Positions 1-4,763 of a DNA stretch of 8,658 bases are shown here, piece by piece. Positions within the stretch are counted from its first letter, which is position 1. Every line of letters begins with the position of its first letter. The position numbers and the translations under genes are program-made. Source of the DNA: Sphingomonadaceae bacterium (GTDB lineage: Bacteria > Pseudomonadota > Alphaproteobacteria > Sphingomonadales > Sphingomonadaceae); NCBI GenBank assembly GCA_013821585.1, contig JACDGO010000067.1:1-8658 (forward strand), read 5' to 3'. Under the pieces are notes generated by a model. That model ran no database searches, was not told where the DNA came from, and worked only from the letters and a program-made list of their open reading frames with translations.

Positions 1-246
1 GATGAGGACATGGTCGCGGCCGGGAGCGGCGACCGGCGCGATCACCTCGCGTGCCAGCGCACGGAAGCGCCGCTTCATGCGGTTGCGCACCACTGCGTTG
101 CCGATCTTCTTGGTGACCGTGACACCAAGCCGGACCGCGGGATCGTCGTCGGCGCGGTCGCGGATCAGGAGGACGAAGCCGGGAGTCGGCACGCGCTTCG
201 CCGCGTTGGCGGCAAGGAAATCCGCGCGGCGGCGGATCGCCGTCAG
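1..246 (-). CDS. rnpA: Ribonuclease P protein component RnpA (partial, runs off left edge)
   Basis: RnpA is the protein cofactor of RNase P; it binds the catalytic RNA and helps cut the 5' leader from precursor tRNAs in the cytoplasm. Reading leftward from 246, 82 codons are visible. They open with an [10 protein letters not shown] segment (the usual R-x-x-F start of the family), followed by [10 protein letters not shown], then the diagnostic basic block [19 protein letters not shown], and end in GRDHVLI at the window edge. The family is about 110-120 residues, so roughly a quarter to a third lies outside. The gene follows rpmH directly, the classic bacterial arrangement. The start is uncertain: no ATG, GTG or TTG occurs in frame upstream through the adjoining part of rpmH. 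The first internal candidate, a GTG at 190-192, would remove the conserved N-terminus. CTG at 244-246, sharing bases with the rpmH TGA, is the best choice. The family call is near certain; the start is a guess. Confidence 0.93.
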   Translation of the reverse strand, partial: MTAIRRRADFLAANAAKRVPTPGFVLLIRDRADDDPAVRLGVTVTKKIGNAVVRNRMKRRFRALAREVIAPVAAPGRDHVLI

Positions 247-377
247 GCGCTGAGTTTCTTGCGGCCCCGTGCGCGCCGGGCGCGAATCACCGCGCGTCCA
301 CCGACCGTCGCCATGCGGTGACGGAATCCGTGCCGCCGCGCGCGGACGAGATTGCTCGGCTGAAAGGTGCGCTTCAT
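243..377 (-). CDS. rpmH: 50S ribosomal protein L34
   Basis: L34 is a very small basic protein of the large ribosomal subunit. The frame translates to 44 residues, the normal family length. It starts [19 protein letters not shown] and ends in the basic tail [13 protein letters not shown], both hallmarks of L34. An AGGG Shine-Dalgarno element at 386-389 sits 8 nt before the ATG. The stop codon (243-245) overlaps the probable rnpA start, so the two genes are almost certainly co-transcribed and perhaps translationally coupled. The gene is too short to be found by length-based gene calling and is recognised by sequence alone. A promoter candidate and a terminator hairpin lie just upstream (see those entries). 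Confidence 0.97.
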   Translation of the reverse strand: MKRTFQPSNLVRARRHGFRHRMATVGGRAVIRARRARGRKKLSA

Positions 378-402
378 CGCTCATGCCCTGATTCGAAACT
401 TC

Positions 403-432
403 AAAAGAAAAGGCCGCCCGTCAGAGGCGACC
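403..432 (-). terminator. Intrinsic terminator after the PGPGW gene, upstream of rpmH
   Basis: On the minus strand, GGTCGCC (432-426) can pair with GGCGGCC (418-412), a 7-bp stem with one T-G wobble and an 8-nt loop. It is followed immediately by a TTTTCTTTT tract (411-403). This is the standard layout of a Rho-independent terminator and would end transcription of the 470-769 gene. It also lies between the candidate rpmH promoter and the rpmH start, so it would sit at the very 5' end of an rpmH leader RNA if that promoter is real. Confidence 0.55.
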
Positions 433-444
433 GCTGCTGCGGCG

Positions 445-473
445 CCCCTACGCGGAAGGTGTCGCAAAGTCAA
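445..473 (-). promoter_or_regulatory. Candidate sigma-70-type promoter for rpmH-rnpA
   Basis: On the minus strand TTGACT (473-468) is followed after 17 nt by TAGGGG (450-445). The -35 box is a near-perfect match, while the -10 box is weak. The predicted start is near 438, giving a leader of about 60 nt before rpmH. The -35 box contains the TGA stop of the upstream gene (470-472), so the promoter would be packed against its neighbour's end. It is supported by the strong -35 box, the correct spacing and the need for a highly expressed promoter here; no experimental evidence is visible. Confidence 0.42.
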
Positions 474-769
474 TCGGCGCCTTGCCGGCCAAGCGCCGCG
501 CGCCGCTTCGCGCTCGCGCGCCTCAGGCCCCAGTCGGCCCAGGCGCCGTGCTTTGGCCAGCGGCGCTTGAACGCGACGTAGCGGCGCTTCGCCCAGCGCG
601 AATATTTGAGGACGAGGCCGAGGCCGAAAGCGAACACGAACAGCCCGCCCGGCCCGGGGATCGCCCCGACCAGAGGCGAGAGCGCGATCAGCACCCAGCC
701 GAGCACGAACAGCGCCAACCGCACCGGCGGGCGCAGCTGGATTTCGTGCCATCGCTCACGCCGGGTCAT
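470..769 (-). CDS. Small two-helix membrane protein, PGPGW family
   Basis: This encodes a 99-residue protein of unknown function, probably in the inner membrane. A basic amphipathic start (MTRRERWHEIQLRPP) precedes a hydrophobic stretch at about residues 16-36. The IPGPGG turn comes at 37-42 and a second hydrophobic stretch at about 43-54. A strongly basic cytoplasmic tail follows (KYSRWAKRRYVAFKRRW and onward). The two helices joined by a Pro-Gly-rich turn are what define the PGPGW family (putative transmembrane protein); here the fifth residue is G rather than W. I chose the ATG at 767-769 because the following sequence is the conserved start as I remember it. An ATG three codons earlier (778) and a GTG at 823 are possible but have no better ribosome-binding site. 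The gene is divergent from the comM remnant and followed by a terminator. No function should be inferred beyond membrane location. Confidence 0.75.
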   Translation of the reverse strand: MTRRERWHEIQLRPPVRLALFVLGWVLIALSPLVGAIPGPGGLFVFAFGLGLVLKYSRWAKRRYVAFKRRWPKHGAWADWGLRRASAKRRAALGRQGAD

Positions 770-844
770 GGCGCCCATCTGGCGACGCCGTGTTGCAATC
801 GCAAGCCGCGCGCGGCTAGTCACCGGACCAGAGGGGGAACACGC

Positions 845-1042
845 ATGGTCGCGACGGTGCCGACGTTCGCCTATCTCGGGCTCGAGGCGCGCGCGGTCGA
901 GGTGCAGTGCAATCTTATCCCCGGCTTGCCGAATTTCATCGTCGTCGGCCTTCCCGACAAGGCGGTCGGCGAGGGCCGCGAGCGCGTGCGCGGCGCGATT
1001 GCCGCGATCGGCCTGTCGCTCCCTCCCAAGCGCATCACCATC
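845..1042 (+). pseudogene. comM: comM/yifB remnant: N-terminal 65 codons only
   Basis: ComM (YifB, magnesium-chelatase-like AAA+ protein) is a helicase that promotes branch migration during DNA uptake by natural transformation; full proteins are about 500 residues. This fragment begins MVATVPTFAYLGLEARAVEV and continues through LPNFIVVGLPDKAVGEGRER to LPPKRIT at codon 65, all typical of the N-terminal domain. A good Shine-Dalgarno element (GAGGGGG, 831-837) precedes the ATG. After codon 65 the expected N-L-S-P-A-D-L-P-K-E-G stretch is missing, as are the Walker motifs and the rest of the AAA+ domain. The frame instead runs into unrelated DNA carrying an integrase remnant and closes at 1246. 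Transcription and translation of a 133-residue chimeric peptide are possible, but ATPase function is impossible. The missing part is not elsewhere in this window. Confidence 0.88.
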
Positions 1043-1044
1043 AC

Positions 1045-1517
1045 GATGGTTCAGATGGCGATCGCATTTTGCACATCGCCGGCCGCGGCAAGCGCGGCGT
1101 CAGCTATTGCAAGACGATGCCGGGGGCTTTGCTGCCATTTACACGCATGGTGGAGCGCCATAATTTTGGACCGACCGATTGCATTTCCCGAAAATTCAGC
1201 GGGAGCTGTTCAATACACTGCTCGACGAACTCGGTTTGAAGCATGACCGCGAAGGCAATCCGCGAGCGAGCTACAGCCTGCGCCACACCTATATCTGCTT
1301 TCGGCTTATGGAAGGGGCCGACATCTATCAGATCGCGAAAAACTGTCGCACCAGTGTTGAGATGATCGAAAAATACTATGCATCGCACATCAAGAACATG
1401 CTCGATGCGTCGGCGATCAACGTCCGGCGGCCGAGATCTCGACCCTGCGTCTCCCATGCGAGAACAGCGTTTCAACGAGGTAATTGCGATTGGCGCGGCT
1501 ATATCGCATCACTATAG
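1045..1517 (+). pseudogene. Tyrosine site-specific integrase remnant (C-terminal catalytic part, frameshifted)
   Basis: Tyrosine recombinases of this type insert and excise phages and genomic islands. The remnant starts in one frame with DGDRILHI (from 1054), GRGKRGVSYCKTMPGALLPF and NFGPTD. It then continues one frame over as RLHFPKIQRELFNTLLDELG, so a single-base indel lies at about 1168-1178. The second frame holds SYSLRHTYICF (box II arginine), EGADIYQIAKN and TSVEMIEKYYASHI with the nucleophile tyrosine, and ends near INVRRPR. The N-terminal SAM-like domain and the box I arginine are missing, so it cannot be active. Base composition is distinctly AT-rich: 1321-1380 has 24 G/C of 60. This supports foreign origin. 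It is fused directly to broken comM upstream, and its frame ends (TAG at 1515-1517) inside the tRNA-Leu promoter. Family identity is secure; the exact left edge (1040-1054) is inferred. Confidence 0.85.
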
Positions 1518-1518
1518 C
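1490..1518 (+). promoter_or_regulatory. Candidate promoter of tRNA-Leu(CAA)
   Basis: TTGGCG (1490-1495) and TATAGC (1513-1518) are separated by exactly 17 nt, and the predicted start falls at about 1524-1526, immediately before the mature tRNA 5' end at 1527. Spacing and -10 quality are good. The boxes lie within the last codons of the integrase remnant's frame, which implies that the ancestral chromosome resumes by about here or that the insertion supplied the promoter. Confidence 0.55.
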
Positions 1519-1526
1519 GGCCTCGT

Positions 1527-1611
1527 GCGGGTGTGGTGAAACTGGTAGACGCGCAGGATTCAAAATCCTGTTCCGCAAGGAGTGTCGGTTCGAGCCCGAC
1601 CACCCGCACCA
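1527..1611 (+). tRNA. tRNA-Leu, anticodon CAA
   Basis: This is an 85-nt class II tRNA. The acceptor arm GCGGGTG (1527-1533) pairs perfectly with CACCCGC (1601-1607), followed by discriminator A and an encoded CCA (1609-1611). The anticodon stem CAGGA/TCCTG encloses the loop TTCAAAA with anticodon CAA at 1561-1563. The long variable arm expected for leucine tRNAs lies at about 1571-1583. The T-arm GTCGG/CCGAC has the loop TTCGAGC (1584-1600). Every arm is intact, so it should be functional and read UUG codons. It sits directly after the integrase remnant, in keeping with the frequent use of tRNA genes as integration sites. The remnant is on the 5' side, though, and I found no copy of the tRNA 3' end that would mark an att site. 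Confidence 0.97.
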
Positions 1612-1794
1612 AGCTATCGCTCCACCAAGTCGCGACACTGTGACGGTGTTTGGGGGCAAAGCAAAACGCCGGAACCGGCTATGTGCATGCCCCATGCGAA
1701 GGGCCGCCCGCACTGGCAGCCCGGTGGCTAGACTAGCATCACACCGAACGTGGTGAAGCCATCGCTAAAAGGTTTTGCCGCACCAGCGATGTCG

Positions 1795-2926
1795 TTACTG
1801 TGTGGGCTGTCCCAGACGTCCAGCCAGAAGGTCGATAAGTGGCAGCTCGGAAGAACTGGCCTCGAGTCTCTGGTTCGCGGTGAGCCCTGACAACGTCAGG
1901 CCAAGAAGCCTGATTCCGCCCCGCAGCGGAAAGAGACCTTCGAGCAATCATGCGCCGGCGAGCTCGAACGTAGCCCGATCCGCAAATGCGCCGGGCTGCG
2001 ACCGCGCGCGGGTGATTGTCTGAAAGTCGGCGAAGCGGACCTTCAATGTCGTGGTTCGGCCTCGCGCGCTCGACCGCTCGATCCGTGACCATGCCACCTC
2101 GGCGACGCGCCCGCGCGCGTCGGTCAGATCGGCAACGTCGGTCAGATCGCGATCAAACGTGCGCTCCGCGCCGACCGACTTCAGTGGCCGGTCCGGGCGA
2201 ACTGGCCGTTCGTCGTGTCCACGCGCTGCACCATACAGATACTCGGCTATCGATCCGAAATGCGCGCGCAGGATCCCAAGCGGTTGCGCGCAAAGGTCGG
2301 CGCCGGTCAGGATGCCGAGGCGCTCCATCTTCGCGGCCGTCACCGGTCCGACGCCGTGAAAGCGCCGCACCGGAAGGCCCGCGACGAAGGCCGGACCGCG
2401 ATGCGGCGGAACGACGCAGATGCCGTCGGGCTTGTTCTGGTCGGACGCGATCTTGGCAATAAATTTATTGTACGAAACGCCCGCGGACGCAGTGAGACCG
2501 GTCTCACTGCGGATGCGCGCGCGGATCGCTTCGGCGATCGCACGCGCAGAACCGAGCGCCCTCCGGTTTCCGTCACGTCGAGATAGGCTTCGTCGAGCGA
2601 CAGCGGCTCGATCAAATCTGTGAAGTCCGCGACGATTGCGCGTATCTGATCCGACACAGCGCGATAGGCGTCGAAGCGCGGTGGCACGAAGATTAGGTTC
2701 GGGCAGCGCCTGATCGCACTTACAGATGGCATCGCCGACTTCACGCCGAACGCGCGCGCTTCATAACTTGCTGCCGCAACACGCCGCGCGCCTGCGCGGA
2801 GCCCACCGCGAGCGGCTTGCCGCGCAGCGCGGGATCGTCGCGCTGCTCGACCGACGCGTAGAAGGCGTCCATGTCGATGTGGATGATCTTACGCTGAGAC
2901 GAGGGAGCGTCTTCGAGCACGCCCAA
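1795..2926 (-). pseudogene. dinB: DNA polymerase IV (dinB), broken by two frameshifts and a stop codon
   Basis: Pol IV is a Y-family translesion polymerase. The minus strand carries nearly the whole gene in pieces. The first piece has [18 protein letters not shown] (metal-binding Asp and steric-gate Phe) and GKPLAVG. A -1 shift at about 2778 leads to [37 protein letters not shown] and [11 protein letters not shown] (the second catalytic Asp-Glu pair). A second shift at about 2566-2570, probably loss of one A from an A run, leads to [33 protein letters not shown] and [16 protein letters not shown] (helix-hairpin-helix) and then the little-finger domain. An in-frame TGA at 1948-1950 interrupts just before LLEGLFPLRGGIRLLGLTLSG, and the original end is TAA at 1795-1797. 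Mended length is about 377 residues, close to normal. The start is the TTG at 2924-2926 or slightly inside it. Three independent lesions make it a pseudogene unless the assembly is wrong. Confidence 0.9.
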
Positions 2927-2929
2927 ACG

Positions 2930-3028
2930 TTACCGAATTGCGCCTCGCGGGGCCAGCAGATCGATCGCATTCTCGTCGAAAATGGCGGCATTCGTCAGGA
3001 TGATACATCGCCTAGGAGTGACCGGCAT
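2930..3028 (-). other. Doubtful 32-codon frame between the palindromic element and dinB
   Basis: An ATG at 3026-3028 opens a frame that ends at TAA 2930-2932, four bases before the dinB TTG start. Its middle reads CIILTNAAIFDENAIDLLAP, which faintly recalls the first beta strand of amidohydrolases (I-L-T-N-A-x-I-F-D). I see no Shine-Dalgarno sequence, and the ATG lies one base from the edge of the inverted-repeat element, so a truncated gene end, a leader peptide or chance are all possible. No function is assigned. Confidence 0.2.
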
Positions 3029-3029
3029 T

Positions 3030-3197
3030 GGGCCGATTGTGTTGAAAAAGTCCCGGCGAGCACTTCAGTCCCCCGATTTTCAGCAACAATGATTCAACAC
3101 TGATTCGGTTATTGAGCCATTGTTGCTCTCAACCGCCGAGGCGCGTTCGATCATTGCAGACAAATCCGGCTGCGGACTTTTTCAACACAATCGACCC
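3030..3197. mobile_element. 168-bp palindromic element (MITE or deleted insertion sequence) with 24-bp terminal inverted repeats
   Basis: The left end (3030-3053, containing CGATTGTGTTGAAAAAGTCC) and the right end (3174-3197) are inverted copies over 24 bp with one mismatch (C at 3033 against T in the reverse complement of the right end). Inside lies a second perfect inverted repeat, AGCAACAATG at 3082-3091 and CATTGTTGCT at 3118-3127, with a 26-nt loop. Nothing inside resembles a transposase, and 168 bp is too short for one. Ends reading TGTTGAAAAAGTC are familiar to me from alphaproteobacterial insertion sequences of the IS5/IS1182 kind, but I cannot confirm the family. No clear target-site duplication is visible: left flank ends GGCATT, right flank begins ATAAAT. 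It lies between dead dinB and the low-GC GST gene, so it may mark the edge of a transferred or rearranged segment. Confidence 0.68.
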
Positions 3198-3244
3198 ATA
3201 AATAGCCATTCCGTGCAGCTATCATCGCGCTGGTAGTGTTATTG

Positions 3245-3260
3245 CTCCGCACTGTCGGAG
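3245..3260 (+). promoter_or_regulatory. Small hairpin in the GST leader
   Basis: CTCCG (3245-3249) and CGGAG (3256-3260) form a 5-bp stem with a 6-nt loop, 16 nt before the GST ATG. It overlaps a CACT...AGTG dyad (3250-3262). It could be an operator or an RNA structure that affects translation start. It is short enough to be chance; no promoter of good quality could be identified beside it. Confidence 0.22.
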
Positions 3261-3276
3261 TGATACCGGGATCGCT

Positions 3277-3912
3277 ATGCGCTTGTTCATCGTTCCGTTC
3301 GCGCCGAACGTACTCCGCGTTCAGATATTGGCTGCTGAAAAGGGCATTGCGCTGGAAGTCGCCGATATATCGCTCGACCATACTGGCTACCACGCCATAA
3401 ACCCGCTGGGCCAAGTGCCCGCGCTGGAGCTGGACGATGGTCGCATCCTCACCGAGTCCCTTACGATCTGCCAATACCTCGACGAGACATCAGGCGCACC
3501 TTTCTTGTTTGGAGGTGATACCGACGAGCGACTGCAAATCGCTATGTGGGAACGAAGAGGTGAAACGCGTCTGTTCAATCCGGGCGTTGAATATGGCCAC
3601 CACACCCACCCGATGTTTGCGGGGCGGACAAAACAATTCCCTGACTTTGCGGCAACGCTGGTGCCCAAGGCGGAGAAAGCACTGAGCGTGTTTGCAGATC
3701 AGCTCGAACGGACTCCCTACGTCGTCGGGGATCGACTTACCGTTGCCGATATCACCTCCTTCATGGGTTATGTGTGGTTTGTCGTTTATGGCGGTCTGAG
3801 GCCAAGTGAACGTGCCTCAATCCGTCACTGGAGCGGGCGGATGATTGCGCGGGAAAGCATGACCGTGCTCCGTGACTTAGCGACATATTTCAATATGCCG
3901 CCGCTGGATTGA
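3277..3912 (+). CDS. Glutathione S-transferase family protein
   Basis: Cytosolic GSTs conjugate glutathione to electrophiles or act as glutathione-dependent reductases or isomerases; substrates cannot be told from this sequence. The 211-residue product has the usual length. The N-terminal thioredoxin-like domain (about 1-70) starts MRLFIVPFAPNVLRVQILAAE and includes NPLGQVPALELDDG (cis-Pro in VPAL) and the glutathione-binding ESLTICQYLDE. The all-helical C-terminal domain (about 80-205) includes the N-capping/hydrophobic-staple segment YVVGDRLTVADI. The loop between beta-2 and NPLG is a few residues shorter than in common homologues. The ribosome-binding site is weak (CGGGAT). The region is less GC-rich than its right-hand neighbours: 34 of 60 at 3301-3360 against 42 of 60 at 4861-4920. 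With the inverted-repeat element 79 bp upstream, this suggests horizontal acquisition. The frame is open and looks functional. Confidence 0.9.
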   Translation: MRLFIVPFAPNVLRVQILAAEKGIALEVADISLDHTGYHAINPLGQVPALELDDGRILTESLTICQYLDETSGAPFLFGGDTDERLQIAMWERRGETRLFNPGVEYGHHTHPMFAGRTKQFPDFAATLVPKAEKALSVFADQLERTPYVVGDRLTVADITSFMGYVWFVVYGGLRPSERASIRHWSGRMIARESMTVLRDLATYFNMPPLD

Positions 3913-4008
3913 GCGACAGCTCAGTGGCTTCCGGCCCTCTCCTCCCGAAAGCTGACCGTCGCCTTTCCACGACTCTCAGCCATTCGACGAACGTACTGGA
4001 CCAACAAA

Positions 4009-4182
4009 CTAACCCGCCAAAACGATCGCTGCCGTCTCTTCTATGGTCCCGGCGACGAGGAGAGCCTCCCCGCCGACGATGCCGACCTTGGTCTGGCCAT
4101 CCTCATCCGTTCGCAGCCAGGCGATGTTCGCCGCGACCACCAGATAGTTGCCGCCGCGCGACTTGAGCGAAATGAACTTCAT
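4009..4182 (-). CDS. 57-residue conserved-looking small protein, FlbD-like pattern
   Basis: On the minus strand an ATG at 4180-4182 has a textbook AGGAG (4191-4195) 8 nt before it and opens a 57-codon frame ending in TAG at 4009-4011. The product starts MKFISLKSRGGNYLVVAANI, continues AWLRTDEDGQTKVGIVGGEA and ends LLVAGTIEETAAIVLAG. It is an alternating hydrophobic and charged pattern suggesting one small beta-rich domain with a C-terminal helix, cytoplasmic, with no signal or membrane segment. The layout (residues read out, then I-x-W-L/V, then G-x-T-K, then V-x-x-T-x-E-E) resembles short FlbD-type proteins, and I recall similar unnamed proteins in sphingomonads. There are no flagellar genes nearby, so a flagellar role is not implied. 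It is divergent from the HIT gene with about 100 bp between the starts. Function unknown. Confidence 0.72.
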   Translation of the reverse strand: MKFISLKSRGGNYLVVAANIAWLRTDEDGQTKVGIVGGEALLVAGTIEETAAIVLAG

Positions 4183-4283
4183 GATTGCGTCTCCTGACGC
4201 CCTGTGCGGTAGCGCGCGGCGCTCTGTTTTGCGTTAACGTCACGATTGCCATGGAGCGACGTCCGCTCGGCCAGGGAGCAGCC

Positions 4284-4661
4284 ATGCCCATCGACGCCAC
4301 CCTCCCCTACGACGACCAGAACATCTTCGCGAAAATCCTGCGCGGGGAGATTCCGTGCCGGAAGGTTTACGAAGACGAATTCGCGCTCGCCTTCGATGAT
4401 ATCAATCCGCAAGCCCCGACGCATGTCCTCGTCATTCCCAAGGGCGCTTACGTCTCCTGGGACGATTTCTCGGAGCGCGGGTCGGAGGCTGAGATCGCGG
4501 GGCTGGCCCGTGCGGTCGGCAGGGTCGCGCGCGACGCGGGGCTGGTCGATCCGGGCTACCGGCTGCTCATCAACACGGGCGTGAACAGCCATCAGGAAGT
4601 GCCGCACCTTCACGTCCATATCTTCGGTGGCAAACCATTGGGGCCGATGCTCGCGCGCTGA
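4284..4661 (+). CDS. HIT-family nucleotide-binding hydrolase (Hint branch)
   Basis: This is a 125-residue cytoplasmic protein of the histidine-triad superfamily. Such proteins hydrolyse AMP-linked substrates such as AMP-lysine or other adenosine 5'-phosphoramidates. The core reads DQNIFAKILRGEIPCRKVYE, then ALAFDDINPQAPTHVLVIPK, then the triad HLHVHIFGG at residues 108-116, with His110 the expected nucleophile, and the Hint-type end GGKPLGPMLAR. I chose the ATG at 4284 because AGGGAG (4273-4278) precedes it and the N-terminus then matches the family. An upstream in-frame ATG at 4251 lacks such a site. The length is normal and no defect is visible. It stands alone, divergent from the 57-codon gene and about 100 bp before the permease. 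Branch assignment is strong; the physiological substrate is unknown. Confidence 0.95.
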   Translation: MPIDATLPYDDQNIFAKILRGEIPCRKVYEDEFALAFDDINPQAPTHVLVIPKGAYVSWDDFSERGSEAEIAGLARAVGRVARDAGLVDPGYRLLINTGVNSHQEVPHLHVHIFGGKPLGPMLAR

Positions 4662-4691
4662 CGCCCGTTCATCCTGGCGAAGGGCGGGCGG

Positions 4692-4729
4692 CGCTAATCT
4701 CTTGCGCGGACGCGATTAGCGTCTAGGCT
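4692..4729 (+). promoter_or_regulatory. Candidate permease promoter covered by an 8-bp dyad operator
   Basis: CGCTAATC (4692-4699) and GATTAGCG (4714-4721) form a perfect inverted repeat with centres 22 bp apart, about two DNA turns. A possible promoter has TTGCGC (4702-4707) within the dyad's centre and TAGGCT (4724-4729) right after its right arm, with 16-nt spacing. The start would fall near 4736, about 28 nt before the permease ATG. A dimeric repressor bound there would block RNA polymerase. No T-run follows the repeat, so it is not a typical terminator for the HIT gene. Confidence 0.4.
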
Positions 4730-4763
4730 CGCGCCCAAACATAAACTTCGCAGGGGAAGCCGC

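Noticed and set aside
1033..1044. CATCACCATCAC string resembling a vector His-tag, read as four histidines in one frame
   Set aside because: It lies in the natural comM codons for R-I-T-I and the surrounding sequence is ordinary chromosomal DNA; no vector features are present.
1635..1651. Six-base stem after tRNA-Leu considered as its terminator
   Set aside because: The stem includes a wobble pair, has a 3-nt loop and is followed by TTTGGGGG, not a T-run; support is too weak.
1760..1791. CATCGCT/AGCGATG inverted repeat after the dinB end
   Set aside because: Seven-base arms with an 18-nt loop and no T-run downstream on the minus strand; not convincing as a terminator or operator.
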